DNA of 64,000 nt from an uncultured Veillonellaceae bacterium. Its GTDB lineage: Bacteria > Bacillota > Negativicutes > Selenomonadales > Selenomonadaceae. Positions 48,915-57,338 of this stretch are shown one piece after another (position 1 is the first letter of the stretch; every line of letters begins with the position of its first letter). The notes beneath the pieces are model-generated. The model saw only the letters and a program-made list of their open reading frames with translations. It did no database searches and was not told the DNA's origin. The stretch spans positions 1 through 64,000 of the forward strand of contig OMWS01000001.1 of assembly GCA_900314825.1 (NCBI GenBank), given 5' to 3'. A program made the translations under genes and the position numbers.

Positions 48915-49697
48915 ATGGATCTTTTTACATTGTTGCAAGACCATGCAGCTGTCTTCCTGCTCCTGCTCACGCGCACGAGCGGGCTCTTCATGATTGCGCC
49001 GTTTTTCGGCAGCATGAACATCCCGATGCAAGTCCGCGCAGGCGCCTCGCTTGCCTTTGCTGTCGTGTTGTTTCCTGTTGTGGACGGTCTCAGTACTGTT
49101 GCGGCACCGACGACGCTCCTTGCTTATACGGCGGCGGTTATCGCAGAACTTTTTGTCGGCTGGCTCATCGGCTTCGTGGCTTATGTCTGCTTTTCTGCCA
49201 TCCACATGGCAGGCAAGGTCATGGATATGCAGGTGGGATTCGCCGTCGTCAATGTCATGGATCCGACTTCCGGTCAGCAGATTCCGCTCATCGGAAGTTT
49301 TCTTTATAATCTCTCCATCATCGTCTTCCTTGTGACGAATGGCCACCATATGCTCATCACGGCACTCGCGGAAAGCTTCCATCTTGTGCCGCTCATGACG
49401 ATGCAGCCAAACCTGTCACTCTCGATGATCATGGTGAATTTCGTCTATGGCGTTTTCGTGACAGGGATGAAGGTCGCAATGCCGGTGACGTTTGCCATCT
49501 TGCTCGTGAATGTGTCGCTCGGAATCCTCGCGCGCACGATGCCGCAGCTTAACATCTTCGTCGTCGGCATCCCGATGCAGCTCATGGTCGGCGTCGGCGT
49601 GCTTGCGATGCTCTTGCCGTTCTATGTGATGTTCCTGGGAGGCATGTTCGATGAGATGCATGGAAAAATCTCGATCGCTTTGCAGGCATTGCAATAG
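48915..49697 (+). CDS. fliR: Flagellar export protein FliR
   Basis: A 260-residue export-gate protein with about six hydrophobic segments. LLLLTRTSGLFMIAPFFGSM near the N-terminus and the conserved central AGKVMDMQVGFAVVNVMDPT, with QIPLIGSFLYNLSIIVFL, are diagnostic. ATG 48915 follows gagagggg; an earlier in-frame TTG at 48885 overlaps fliQ and adds unconserved residues. Its 3' end overlaps flhB by 47 bases in another frame. Confidence 0.95.
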   Translation: MDLFTLLQDHAAVFLLLLTRTSGLFMIAPFFGSMNIPMQVRAGASLAFAVVLFPVVDGLSTVAAPTTLLAYTAAVIAELFVGWLIGFVAYVCFSAIHMAGKVMDMQVGFAVVNVMDPTSGQQIPLIGSFLYNLSIIVFLVTNGHHMLITALAESFHLVPLMTMQPNLSLSMIMVNFVYGVFVTGMKVAMPVTFAILLVNVSLGILARTMPQLNIFVVGIPMQLMVGVGVLAMLLPFYVMFLGGMFDEMHGKISIALQALQ

Positions 49698-50802
49698 GGA
49701 CGACGATATCACAAAGCGTCGGTTCCGCTTTTCGCTCCAGCGATTTGCGGATGACAACAAGACCGAGGAGCCGACGGCCAAGAAGCGCGCAGACGCCGCG
49801 AAAAAAGGGCAGGTCGGCAAGAGTCAGGAAGTCAGCACGGCGTTCGTGCTGCTCATCGCGTTTATTGTCATCAAAGTGCTTTGGGAGCGCATCTATGCGA
49901 ATCTAGCGGAGTACGCGGTTTACATCTTCGGCCATCTGAATCAGACCGTCGATGTCGAGACCGTGTTGCAGCTTTTTCTCGGCATGATCATCATTCTGGC
50001 ACGGACCGCGTTTCCCATTATGCTTTCCGTCATGATCGTCGGTCTCGCCATCAACATCGCACAAGGTGGCTTCATTTTCAGTACGGAAAAGATCAATTTC
50101 GATATTACGAAATTGAATCCGATCAATGGCTTTGGCCGCTTTTTTTCCAAGCGTGCGCTCGTCGAGCTTGTGAAGTCGCTCTTAAAAATTGCGATCATCG
50201 GCTTTTTCATATACAATTACCTCAAAGGTGAAATCCTGACGATGCCGCAGTTCATTTTTTATGACCTCGGAACATCGCTCCAGAAGATTTCCGATATCAT
50301 CTTCGGACTGGTGTTTCAGATCATCGGCGTCATTATGATTTTGGCTTTTGCCGATCTCGCATATCAAAAATGGCAGACGACGCAGGACCTCAAGATGACG
50401 AAGCAGGAAGTCAAGGACGAGTTCAAGCAAACAGAAGGCGATCCGCAGATCAAGGGCAAGATCCGCCAGAAACAGCGTCAGATGGCCATGAGCCGCATGA
50501 TGCAGGAAGTGCCAAAAGCGGATGTCATCGTCACGAACCCGACACATTTCGCGGTCGCGCTCAAGTACGAAAAAGGCATGATGGCGCCGCAGGTGCTCGC
50601 AAAGGGCGCGGATTTCGTCGCGCAGAAGATCAAGAGCGTCGGGCGCGAGCACGATGTGCCGCTCGTCGAGAACCGGCCGCTCGCGCGCGCGCTGTATGCG
50701 TCGGCGGAGGTCGGCGACTACGTGCCGCGCGAGCTCTACCAGTCCGTGGCGGAAGTGCTCGCGTACGTCTATCGTCTGAAACATCGCCGGCGCCAGGCGT
50801 GA
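49651..50802 (+). CDS. flhB: Flagellar export switch protein FlhB
   Basis: A 383-residue export-gate protein. LQRFADDNKTEEPTAKKRAD is the typical N-terminus, and four membrane segments follow (about 70-225). The cytoplasmic domain contains the self-cleavage site in VIVTNPTHFAVALKY (near 293), whose autoproteolysis switches export from hook to filament under FliK control. ATG 49651 lies inside fliR with gggagg eight bases upstream; the first ~28 residues before LQRFADD are not conserved, but no better start is visible. Confidence 0.94.
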   Translation: MRCMEKSRSLCRHCNRDDDITKRRFRFSLQRFADDNKTEEPTAKKRADAAKKGQVGKSQEVSTAFVLLIAFIVIKVLWERIYANLAEYAVYIFGHLNQTVDVETVLQLFLGMIIILARTAFPIMLSVMIVGLAINIAQGGFIFSTEKINFDITKLNPINGFGRFFSKRALVELVKSLLKIAIIGFFIYNYLKGEILTMPQFIFYDLGTSLQKISDIIFGLVFQIIGVIMILAFADLAYQKWQTTQDLKMTKQEVKDEFKQTEGDPQIKGKIRQKQRQMAMSRMMQEVPKADVIVTNPTHFAVALKYEKGMMAPQVLAKGADFVAQKIKSVGREHDVPLVENRPLARALYASAEVGDYVPRELYQSVAEVLAYVYRLKHRRRQA

Positions 50803-50844
50803 CGGCGCACCCTATAGATTTTCTCAAAAGACAAGGAGGAACGT

Positions 50845-52938
50845 ATGGCTTCACCCATCGCCGCATCGGCCGGCATGTTCGGCAAGGGCAGCTTTGTCCA
50901 GAAGTACAGCGACGTCATGATCGCCGTGGTGATCGTCATCATCGTCGTGATGATGATCATCCCGCTGCCGACGCTCTTGCTCGATCTTTTGATTTGCCTG
51001 AATATCACGATCGCGCTCCTCGTCGTCATGTCCGTCATCTACAACAAGGAAGCGCTCGATCTTTCCATTTTCCCGTCCCTGCTCTTGATCACGACGCTGT
51101 TCCGCCTCGCGCTGAACATTTCTTCGACGCGACTCATCCTCTTGGACGGCTTTGCCGGCGAAGTCATCACGGCATTCGGCAACTTCGTTGTCGGCGGTAA
51201 TGCCGTCGTCGGCTTCATCATGTTCATGATCCTCGTCGGCATCAACTTCATCGTCATCACAAAAGGTTCGGAGCGTGTCGCAGAAGTCTCGGCACGTTTC
51301 ACCCTCGACGCGATGCCAGGCAAACAGATGGCCATCGATGCCGACCTCAACCAAGGCGCCATCACGGATGAGCAGGCGAAGGAGCGCCGCATCAAGATCC
51401 AGCGCGAAGCAGATTTCTTCGGCGCGATGGATGGTGCTTCGAAGTTCGTCAAAGGCGATGCCATGGCGGCGATCGTCATCATGTTCATCAATATTACGGG
51501 CGGCTTCGTCATCGGCATGCTGCAGCGCAACCTCACGGCGGTGCAAGCACTCCAGCAGTACACGCTGCTCACCGTCGGCGAGGGCCTCGTCTCGCAGATT
51601 CCGGCGTTGCTCATTTCAACGGCGACGGGCCTCATCGTCACGCGTGCGGGCGCGGAGGGCAACCTCGGCATGGATCTCGTGTCGCAGCTGTTCCACAACG
51701 ACCGCATCTTCTACATTTTGGCAGGCGTGCTCGCGTTCTTCGCACTCGTGCCGGGCCTTCCTGGCATTCCGTTCACCGTGCTTGCCGTGCTCTGCTTTTT
51801 CATCGGGCGCGAGCTCAAGAAGCAGACGACGGCGATCATGGAGGAAGCGGCAAAACCGGAGGAAACACAGGCGAAAGTCCAGAAGAAGAAGGCGACGAGC
51901 CCCGAGAACATCGTCTCGCTCCTCCAAGTCGATCCGATGGAGCTCGAGATCGGCTACAGCCTCATCCCGCTCGTCGATACGGGGCAGGGCGGCGACCTCC
52001 TCGACCGTATCGTCATGATCCGCCGCCAGTGCGCGCTCGAGCTCGGCCTCGTCGTGCCGACGATCCGCATCCGCGACAACATCCAGATCAAGCCGAATGC
52101 ATATATCATTAAATTGAAGGGCGTCGAGATCGCAAAAGGTGAACTCATGCTCGATCATTATCTCGCGATGAATTCCGGCACGGTCTTCGAGGAAGTGCCG
52201 GGCATCGAGACGACGGAGCCGGCGTTCGGCCTGCCGGCGCTCTGGATTCCTGACAGCGAACGCGAGCAGGCGGAGCTCAACGGCTACACGGTCGTCGATG
52301 CGGTCTCCGTGCTCGCGACGCACCTCACGGAAGTCATCAAGAGCCATGCCGCCGAGATCCTCGGCCGTCAGGAGACGCAGAACCTCGTCGACAACCTCAG
52401 CAAGGCGAACGAGGCGCTCGCCAAGGAGGTCGTGCCCGACCTCGTCACAATCGGCGAAGTGCAGAAAGTCTTGCAGAACCTCCTCGCGGAGCGCATTTCC
52501 ATCCGCGACATGGAGACGATCTTCGAAGTGCTGTCGGACTATGCGCGCGCGACGAAGGACACGGAAATTCTCACGGAATACGTGCGCCACGCGATGGCGC
52601 GACAGATCACGCAGGCGAACGTGCAAAACGGCCAGCTGCCGTGCATCACGCTCGATGCCGCGCTCGAGAACCGCATCGCAGGCGCCGTGCAGCGCACGGA
52701 TCGCGGCTCGTATGTCAGCTTCGATCCCGACTCGATGAAGAAGCTCGTGGCGGCGCTCGATACGGAGCTCCAGAAGCTCACGAACATGGGCTACCAGCCC
52801 ATCGTGCTCACGAGCCCGGCGGTGCGCCTCTATTTCCGCAAGCTCGTCGAACGCAGCGTGCCCGGCATCATCGTGCTGTCGCAGGCGGAAATCGAGTCGA
52901 GCGTCGAAATCCAGATCCTAGGGGTGGTGAAGATCTAA
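50845..52938 (+). CDS. flhA: Flagellar export protein FlhA
   Basis: A 697-residue FHIPEP-family gate protein. The N-terminal half has eight membrane segments (about 22-330). The FHIPEP-like motif is RLALNISSTRLILLDGFAGE and the conserved cytoplasmic loop is ARFTLDAMPGKQMAIDADLN. The C-terminal half is the ring-forming cytoplasmic platform that docks chaperones. RBS aaggagg precedes the ATG. Overlap with flhF is nearly exact (stop 52938, next start 52939). Confidence 0.97.
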   Translation: MASPIAASAGMFGKGSFVQKYSDVMIAVVIVIIVVMMIIPLPTLLLDLLICLNITIALLVVMSVIYNKEALDLSIFPSLLLITTLFRLALNISSTRLILLDGFAGEVITAFGNFVVGGNAVVGFIMFMILVGINFIVITKGSERVAEVSARFTLDAMPGKQMAIDADLNQGAITDEQAKERRIKIQREADFFGAMDGASKFVKGDAMAAIVIMFINITGGFVIGMLQRNLTAVQALQQYTLLTVGEGLVSQIPALLISTATGLIVTRAGAEGNLGMDLVSQLFHNDRIFYILAGVLAFFALVPGLPGIPFTVLAVLCFFIGRELKKQTTAIMEEAAKPEETQAKVQKKKATSPENIVSLLQVDPMELEIGYSLIPLVDTGQGGDLLDRIVMIRRQCALELGLVVPTIRIRDNIQIKPNAYIIKLKGVEIAKGELMLDHYLAMNSGTVFEEVPGIETTEPAFGLPALWIPDSEREQAELNGYTVVDAVSVLATHLTEVIKSHAAEILGRQETQNLVDNLSKANEALAKEVVPDLVTIGEVQKVLQNLLAERISIRDMETIFEVLSDYARATKDTEILTEYVRHAMARQITQANVQNGQLPCITLDAALENRIAGAVQRTDRGSYVSFDPDSMKKLVAALDTELQKLTNMGYQPIVLTSPAVRLYFRKLVERSVPGIIVLSQAEIESSVEIQILGVVKI

Positions 52939-54393
52939 TTGCAGATCAAAGTCTATAAAGCAGCGACGATGAAGGAAGCCATGCAGCAGGTCAAAGACGA
53001 CCTCGGCGCGGATGCCGTCATCTTGCATACGAAAAAATACCGAGAGGGCGGCATCCTCGGCTTCAATGCGAAGGAAGTCGTCGAAGTGACGGCGGCCATC
53101 GAGGATACGCCGGAGCCGCCAAAGAAAAAGATGCCGGCAAAGAAACCGGCGAAACCGGCAAGCCGGATCGATGTCGTGTCCGAGCCGGAATCATCCGTCG
53201 TCCCGCCCGTGACGACGGCGCAGCGCAGCCAGGGACTGCGCACGTACGGCACGCAGCAACAAGAGACGGATGCAGCGGCAGAGGCGGAGCGCCAGGCGGC
53301 GCAGGCGCGTTTTGACGCTATGGTGGAGACTCTTGCGAAAGGCGGCGTAGATGCTGCACCGAATCCGCATATCATCAAGGCGGAAGCCGTTCAACAACCG
53401 GGACCGGCGGTTCCGCCACAGGCCGCGCAAGCCGCACCGTTACAGCAACCGCAGATGGGAGCACAGCCATTGCAAGCAGCCCCGGAGTCGCAACCAGCAG
53501 GAGACCGTGATGCCATGAACGAAGCGGATGCCAAGAAAATCCAAGCACTGCAAGAAGAACTCGCGCAGATGAAAACGCTGCTCGCGCAAGTGATGGTGAA
53601 AGACCAGCCGAAAGGCGTCCGCACGCTCGCGGAAGCACTCAAAGAGCAGGAGGTCACGGAAGACATCCAGAAGGATCTGGCCGCGACAGCGGCTGCCGGC
53701 GATACCGTGCGCGACAGCCTGACGCAGGAAGCGCATGACGCGCTTGCGGATTACCTTTCGAAAAAAGTGCAGTTTTCCGCCGGTCTCGAACCGCGCGCGG
53801 ACGAACGCCAGCCGGAAATCGTCGCGCTCATCGGCGCAACGGGCGTCGGCAAGACGACGACGCTTGCGAAGATCGCCGCGCGTTTCGTGCTCGAGCAGGG
53901 CATCGACGCCGCGCTCATCACGGCGGACACGTATCGTATCTCGGCGGTCGAGCAACTCAAGACGTATTCCGATATCATCGGCCTGCCGCTCGAGATCGTC
54001 TATTCGCCGCAGGAACTCAAGACGGCGATTCACAAGTTCCGCAAGAAGGACCTCATCCTCATCGACACGGCCGGCCGCAGCCAGCACAATGAGTTCCAGA
54101 TGAAGGAACTGAGCGATTTCCTCGCTGTCCATTCGCGCATCGCGCGTTATCTCGTCATGAGCGCGACGACGAAGAACCGCGACGCGGCGGATATCCTCGA
54201 AAAATTCTCCGTCTGCAATCCAGATCATGTCATCTTCACGAAAACGGACGAGACAGCGAGCGTCGGCCTCATTTTGAATTTGCTCTACGAGAAAGACATC
54301 CGTCTCGCGTTTTTGACGAACGGGCAGAGCGTCCCAGATGACATCGTGCCCGCGACGCCGGATGCGCTCGCGGATCTTCTGTTGAGGGAATGA
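52939..54393 (+). CDS. flhF: Flagellar GTPase FlhF
   Basis: A 484-residue SRP-type GTPase that positions and numbers flagella. The N-terminal B domain (1-50, KAATMKEAMQQVKDDLGADA) precedes a Pro/Ala/Gln-rich linker (about 55-260). The NG domain has GATGVGKTTTLAKIAARF (near 298), ADTYRISAVEQL, LIDTAGRSQHNEFQ and FTKTDETASVG. A TTG start at 52939 directly follows the flhA stop; gggg lies upstream in flhA. It overlaps flhG. Confidence 0.95.
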   Translation: MQIKVYKAATMKEAMQQVKDDLGADAVILHTKKYREGGILGFNAKEVVEVTAAIEDTPEPPKKKMPAKKPAKPASRIDVVSEPESSVVPPVTTAQRSQGLRTYGTQQQETDAAAEAERQAAQARFDAMVETLAKGGVDAAPNPHIIKAEAVQQPGPAVPPQAAQAAPLQQPQMGAQPLQAAPESQPAGDRDAMNEADAKKIQALQEELAQMKTLLAQVMVKDQPKGVRTLAEALKEQEVTEDIQKDLAATAAAGDTVRDSLTQEAHDALADYLSKKVQFSAGLEPRADERQPEIVALIGATGVGKTTTLAKIAARFVLEQGIDAALITADTYRISAVEQLKTYSDIIGLPLEIVYSPQELKTAIHKFRKKDLILIDTAGRSQHNEFQMKELSDFLAVHSRIARYLVMSATTKNRDAADILEKFSVCNPDHVIFTKTDETASVGLILNLLYEKDIRLAFLTNGQSVPDDIVPATPDALADLLLRE

Positions 54394-54395
54394 GC

Positions 54396-55340
54396 ATGGA
54401 TCAAGCAGAACGTTTGCGTGAGCTCGCAAAAAACCGCCCGCCACAGGAACCTGCTGCGGCGGGCGTCTCGTATATCACGCCGCCGCCGGAAGTCGTGCAT
54501 GCACCGCAGTCCTCCGCACCAACGGCTGCCTTTGGTAAGGGCACGCGCGTCATCGCCGTCACGAGCGGCAAGGGCGGCGTCGGCAAGACGAATTTCACGG
54601 TGAATCTCGCCATCGCGCTCCGAGAGGCGGGGAGCCGCGTGCTGATCCTCGATGCCGACCTCGGCATGGCGAATGTCGACATCGTCATCGGCTCGTCATC
54701 AAAAAAATTTTTGCTGAACCTCCTCGACGACGGCGTCGAGCTCGCGGACGTCCTCGTGCACGGGCCGTACGGCGTCGAATTCATCCCCGGCGGCTCCGGA
54801 CTGGAGAAAGCGCAGACGCTCCATGATGACGAGCGCCGGATCCTTTTGGAAAAACTCGCAGGCGTCGGCAGCCTCGCGGACATCATCCTCATCGACACGG
54901 GCGCAGGCCTCGGCAAGAACGTCATGGATTTCATCCTTGCGGCCGGCGAAGTGCTGCTCGTCACGACGCCGGAGCCGACGTCGCTGACGGATGCGTATGC
55001 CGTCATGAAAGCGTACAGCCGCTATGCGGAGCACCCGGACTTGCAGCTCGTCGTCAACCGCGTCTATGACGATCGCGAGAGCCGCGACGTCACGGCAAAG
55101 CTCCAGCAGACCGCCGAGCGCTTCCTGCACATGGAAGTCGGCTGCCTCGGCTACCTCTATGAGGATACGAGCGTCATGCGCGCCGTGCGGAGGCAGACGC
55201 CGTTTTACGTCGCCACGCCGGACGCCATCGCTTCGCGTTGCGTCCGCGCGATGGCACAAAGCCTTCTTTATGGGACTCCGGTCGTAGTCGAACGCGGCTG
55301 GCGCGGATTTTTACAAAGGATTTTCCATTTTTCACGTTAA
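54396..55340 (+). CDS. flhG: Flagellar number regulator FlhG (MinD/ParA family)
   Basis: A 314-residue MinD-like ATPase. The N-terminal DQAERLRELAKN is the helix that activates the FlhF GTPase. The deviant Walker A is TSGKGGVGKTNFTVNLA (near 56), the Walker A'/switch is ILDADLGMANVDIVIG, and LIDTGAGLGKNVMDF plus the membrane-binding C-terminus follow. With FlhF it sets flagellar number. ATG 54396 is preferred (gaggg eight bases upstream) over ATG 54390, which overlaps the flhF stop by four bases. Confidence 0.94.
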   Translation: MDQAERLRELAKNRPPQEPAAAGVSYITPPPEVVHAPQSSAPTAAFGKGTRVIAVTSGKGGVGKTNFTVNLAIALREAGSRVLILDADLGMANVDIVIGSSSKKFLLNLLDDGVELADVLVHGPYGVEFIPGGSGLEKAQTLHDDERRILLEKLAGVGSLADIILIDTGAGLGKNVMDFILAAGEVLLVTTPEPTSLTDAYAVMKAYSRYAEHPDLQLVVNRVYDDRESRDVTAKLQQTAERFLHMEVGCLGYLYEDTSVMRAVRRQTPFYVATPDAIASRCVRAMAQSLLYGTPVVVERGWRGFLQRIFHFSR

Positions 55341-55358
55341 ACATGGAGGAACTTTTCT

Positions 55359-56048
55359 ATGGCAGGCGAATTACTAAAAGCAGGAACTGTATTGAAGATC
55401 GGCCAGCGCATCGAGTTCTATGTCGAGAATGATGACAATCGCTACGCGAGCCGCATCGAGGACATGACGAAGAAAGAGATCGTCGCCGCCCTGCCTGTGA
55501 ACCGGCAGCGCGTGCCGATCATCCCGCGCACAGGCTCGCGCATTTACGCGCTCGCCGTCGGCGATCAATGCCGCTACCGGTTTTTCTCCACGTATCTCGG
55601 CACGTCGAAAGTCGATGGGCGCATCCCCGTCTGGAGGATCACGCGCCCCGAGACCGTCGAGCGTCACCAGAACCGCGAGTTCGTACGCGTGCGCGTCGAC
55701 CTGCGCGTGCGGGCACGGCTCGTCGGCGACGATGGGTCGATCGGCGACGCGATCGAAACGCGGACGATCGATCTTTCCGGCAACGGCGTCGCCATCGTCC
55801 TCAAAAAGCCCGTCAAAGTGGACAGCCAGATGGCGCTCGAGATCTTCGATATTCCAGAAGTGGGAACCTTGGAAATCATGGCGCGCGTCGCACGCTGCCA
55901 GCAGGTCATGATCGATGAAGAGCACGCGGTGTATCACGTCGGCGCGCTTTTAGAGCATCTTGACCGCCGCACGATGAACCAGGTCGTGCGCTATCTCTTC
56001 ACCGTGCAGCGAAAGGCCATCGCCAAGGGCATCTCCGGGAACTTGTGA
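55359..56048 (+). CDS. PilZ-domain c-di-GMP effector (YcgR/YpfA-like)
   Basis: A 229-residue protein. An N-terminal YcgR-like PilZN domain (about 5-95; GQRIEFYVENDDNRYASRIE, then VGDQCRYRF) leads to the C-terminal PilZ domain (about 100-215). c-di-GMP-binding residues are in RHQNREFVRVRV (RxxxR) and IDLSGNGVAIV (D/NxSxxG). Such brakes bind the motor when c-di-GMP is high. Between flhG and cheB, it gives this motor a second-messenger input. RBS ggagg is nine bases before the ATG. Confidence 0.93.
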   Translation: MAGELLKAGTVLKIGQRIEFYVENDDNRYASRIEDMTKKEIVAALPVNRQRVPIIPRTGSRIYALAVGDQCRYRFFSTYLGTSKVDGRIPVWRITRPETVERHQNREFVRVRVDLRVRARLVGDDGSIGDAIETRTIDLSGNGVAIVLKKPVKVDSQMALEIFDIPEVGTLEIMARVARCQQVMIDEEHAVYHVGALLEHLDRRTMNQVVRYLFTVQRKAIAKGISGNL

Positions 56049-56073
56049 TTGCGTTTTTAGAGGGGGTAGCAGG

Positions 56074-57312
56074 ATGATTCGTATCCTGATTGCCGACGAT
56101 TCCGCGTTCATGCGGAAAGTTTTGACGGACTTGTTCAAAAAACAGCCCGATTTCGAGGTCGTGGGTACGGCAGTGAATGGCCGTGATGCCGTGGAAAAAG
56201 TCAAAGCGCTGCATCCTGATCTCTTGACGCTCGACGTGCAGATGCCCGTCATGGACGGGCTCAACGCGCTCGCCGTCATCATGGAGACGGCGCCGATGCC
56301 GGTCGTGATGCTTTCGAGCCTCACGCAGGAAGGCACGGACGAGACGATCCGCGCGCTGTCGCTCGGCGCCATTGATTTCATCAGCAAGGCGGGCGGCTCG
56401 ATTTCGCGCATTGACACGATCGAGAGCGACATCCTCGCAAAATGCCGGGCAGCCGCGAAGGCAAACGTCAAACGCGCGCTCACGGGCACGCGGGCGGCAG
56501 AGAAGGCGGAGTCGGAACGGCTCGCGAAGGAAAAATCCGCACCGCTCGGTGTGCGCCATGTCGCGCTTCCGAAGCGCACGGGCCTGAAGTTCCCTCAGAA
56601 GTCCGGTTTGCCGGAGCCGCAGCCAAAGGCCGCAAGCCCCTTCGCCAAGCGTGAAAATCCATTGCTCGCCCGCCGCAAGCCGACGCTCACGCCCCATGCG
56701 ACCCCGTCGCCTGCGGCGGCGCCAGCCGCTTCCGGTCATGGCAGCAGCAAGCTCGTCGCCATCGGCACATCGACGGGCGGCCCGCAAGCGCTGCAGAATG
56801 TCATCACGCGCCTGCCCGGCGACCTGCCGTGCGGCGTCGTCGTCGTGCAGCATATGCCGGCAGGCTTCACGAAGTCCCTCGCGAACCGCTTGAATACGCT
56901 TTCGAAAGTGGAGGTCAAGGAAGCGGAAGACGGCGATATCATAAAGCCCGGGCACGTCTACATCGCGCCGGGCAACTATCACATGCGCGTCACCTCGTCG
57001 GGCGGCACGCGGAAGATCGTGCTCGGGCAGGACCCGCCGGTCGGCAATCATCGCCCAGCGGTCAACGTGCTTTATGATTCTGTCGCGCCCGTCGGGAAGA
57101 ATCTTGTGGCCGTCATCATGACGGGTATGGGCAGCGACGGCACGGAAGGCATGAAGAAGATCAAAGCGCAGGGCGGATATTCCATCGCGCAGGACGAAAG
57201 CACCTGCGTCGTCTACGGTATGCCGAAATCCGTCGTCGACGCCGGCCTCGCTGATGAGGTCCGGCCAGTCACAGACATCGCACGCGCCATCGTGGTTGCG
57301 GTTGAGAAATAA
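56074..57312 (+). CDS. cheB: Chemotaxis methylesterase CheB
   Basis: A 412-residue response regulator. The receiver domain (1-120) has ILIADDSAFMRKVL and the phospho-acceptor in LLTLDVQMPVMDG (near 52). A Lys/Arg/Pro-rich linker (about 135-222) joins it to the methylesterase domain, whose triad is Ser in AIGTSTGGPQAL (near 230), His in VVQHMPAGFTKSLA (near 257) and Asp in MTGMGSDGTEGM (near 353). It demethylates and deamidates chemoreceptors, such as the one at 11850. The linker is longer than in E. coli. cheR is not in the window. Confidence 0.97.
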   Translation: MIRILIADDSAFMRKVLTDLFKKQPDFEVVGTAVNGRDAVEKVKALHPDLLTLDVQMPVMDGLNALAVIMETAPMPVVMLSSLTQEGTDETIRALSLGAIDFISKAGGSISRIDTIESDILAKCRAAAKANVKRALTGTRAAEKAESERLAKEKSAPLGVRHVALPKRTGLKFPQKSGLPEPQPKAASPFAKRENPLLARRKPTLTPHATPSPAAAPAASGHGSSKLVAIGTSTGGPQALQNVITRLPGDLPCGVVVVQHMPAGFTKSLANRLNTLSKVEVKEAEDGDIIKPGHVYIAPGNYHMRVTSSGGTRKIVLGQDPPVGNHRPAVNVLYDSVAPVGKNLVAVIMTGMGSDGTEGMKKIKAQGGYSIAQDESTCVVYGMPKSVVDAGLADEVRPVTDIARAIVVAVEK

Positions 57313-57338
57313 AGGGAAGCAAAGGGGAGGACACCAAT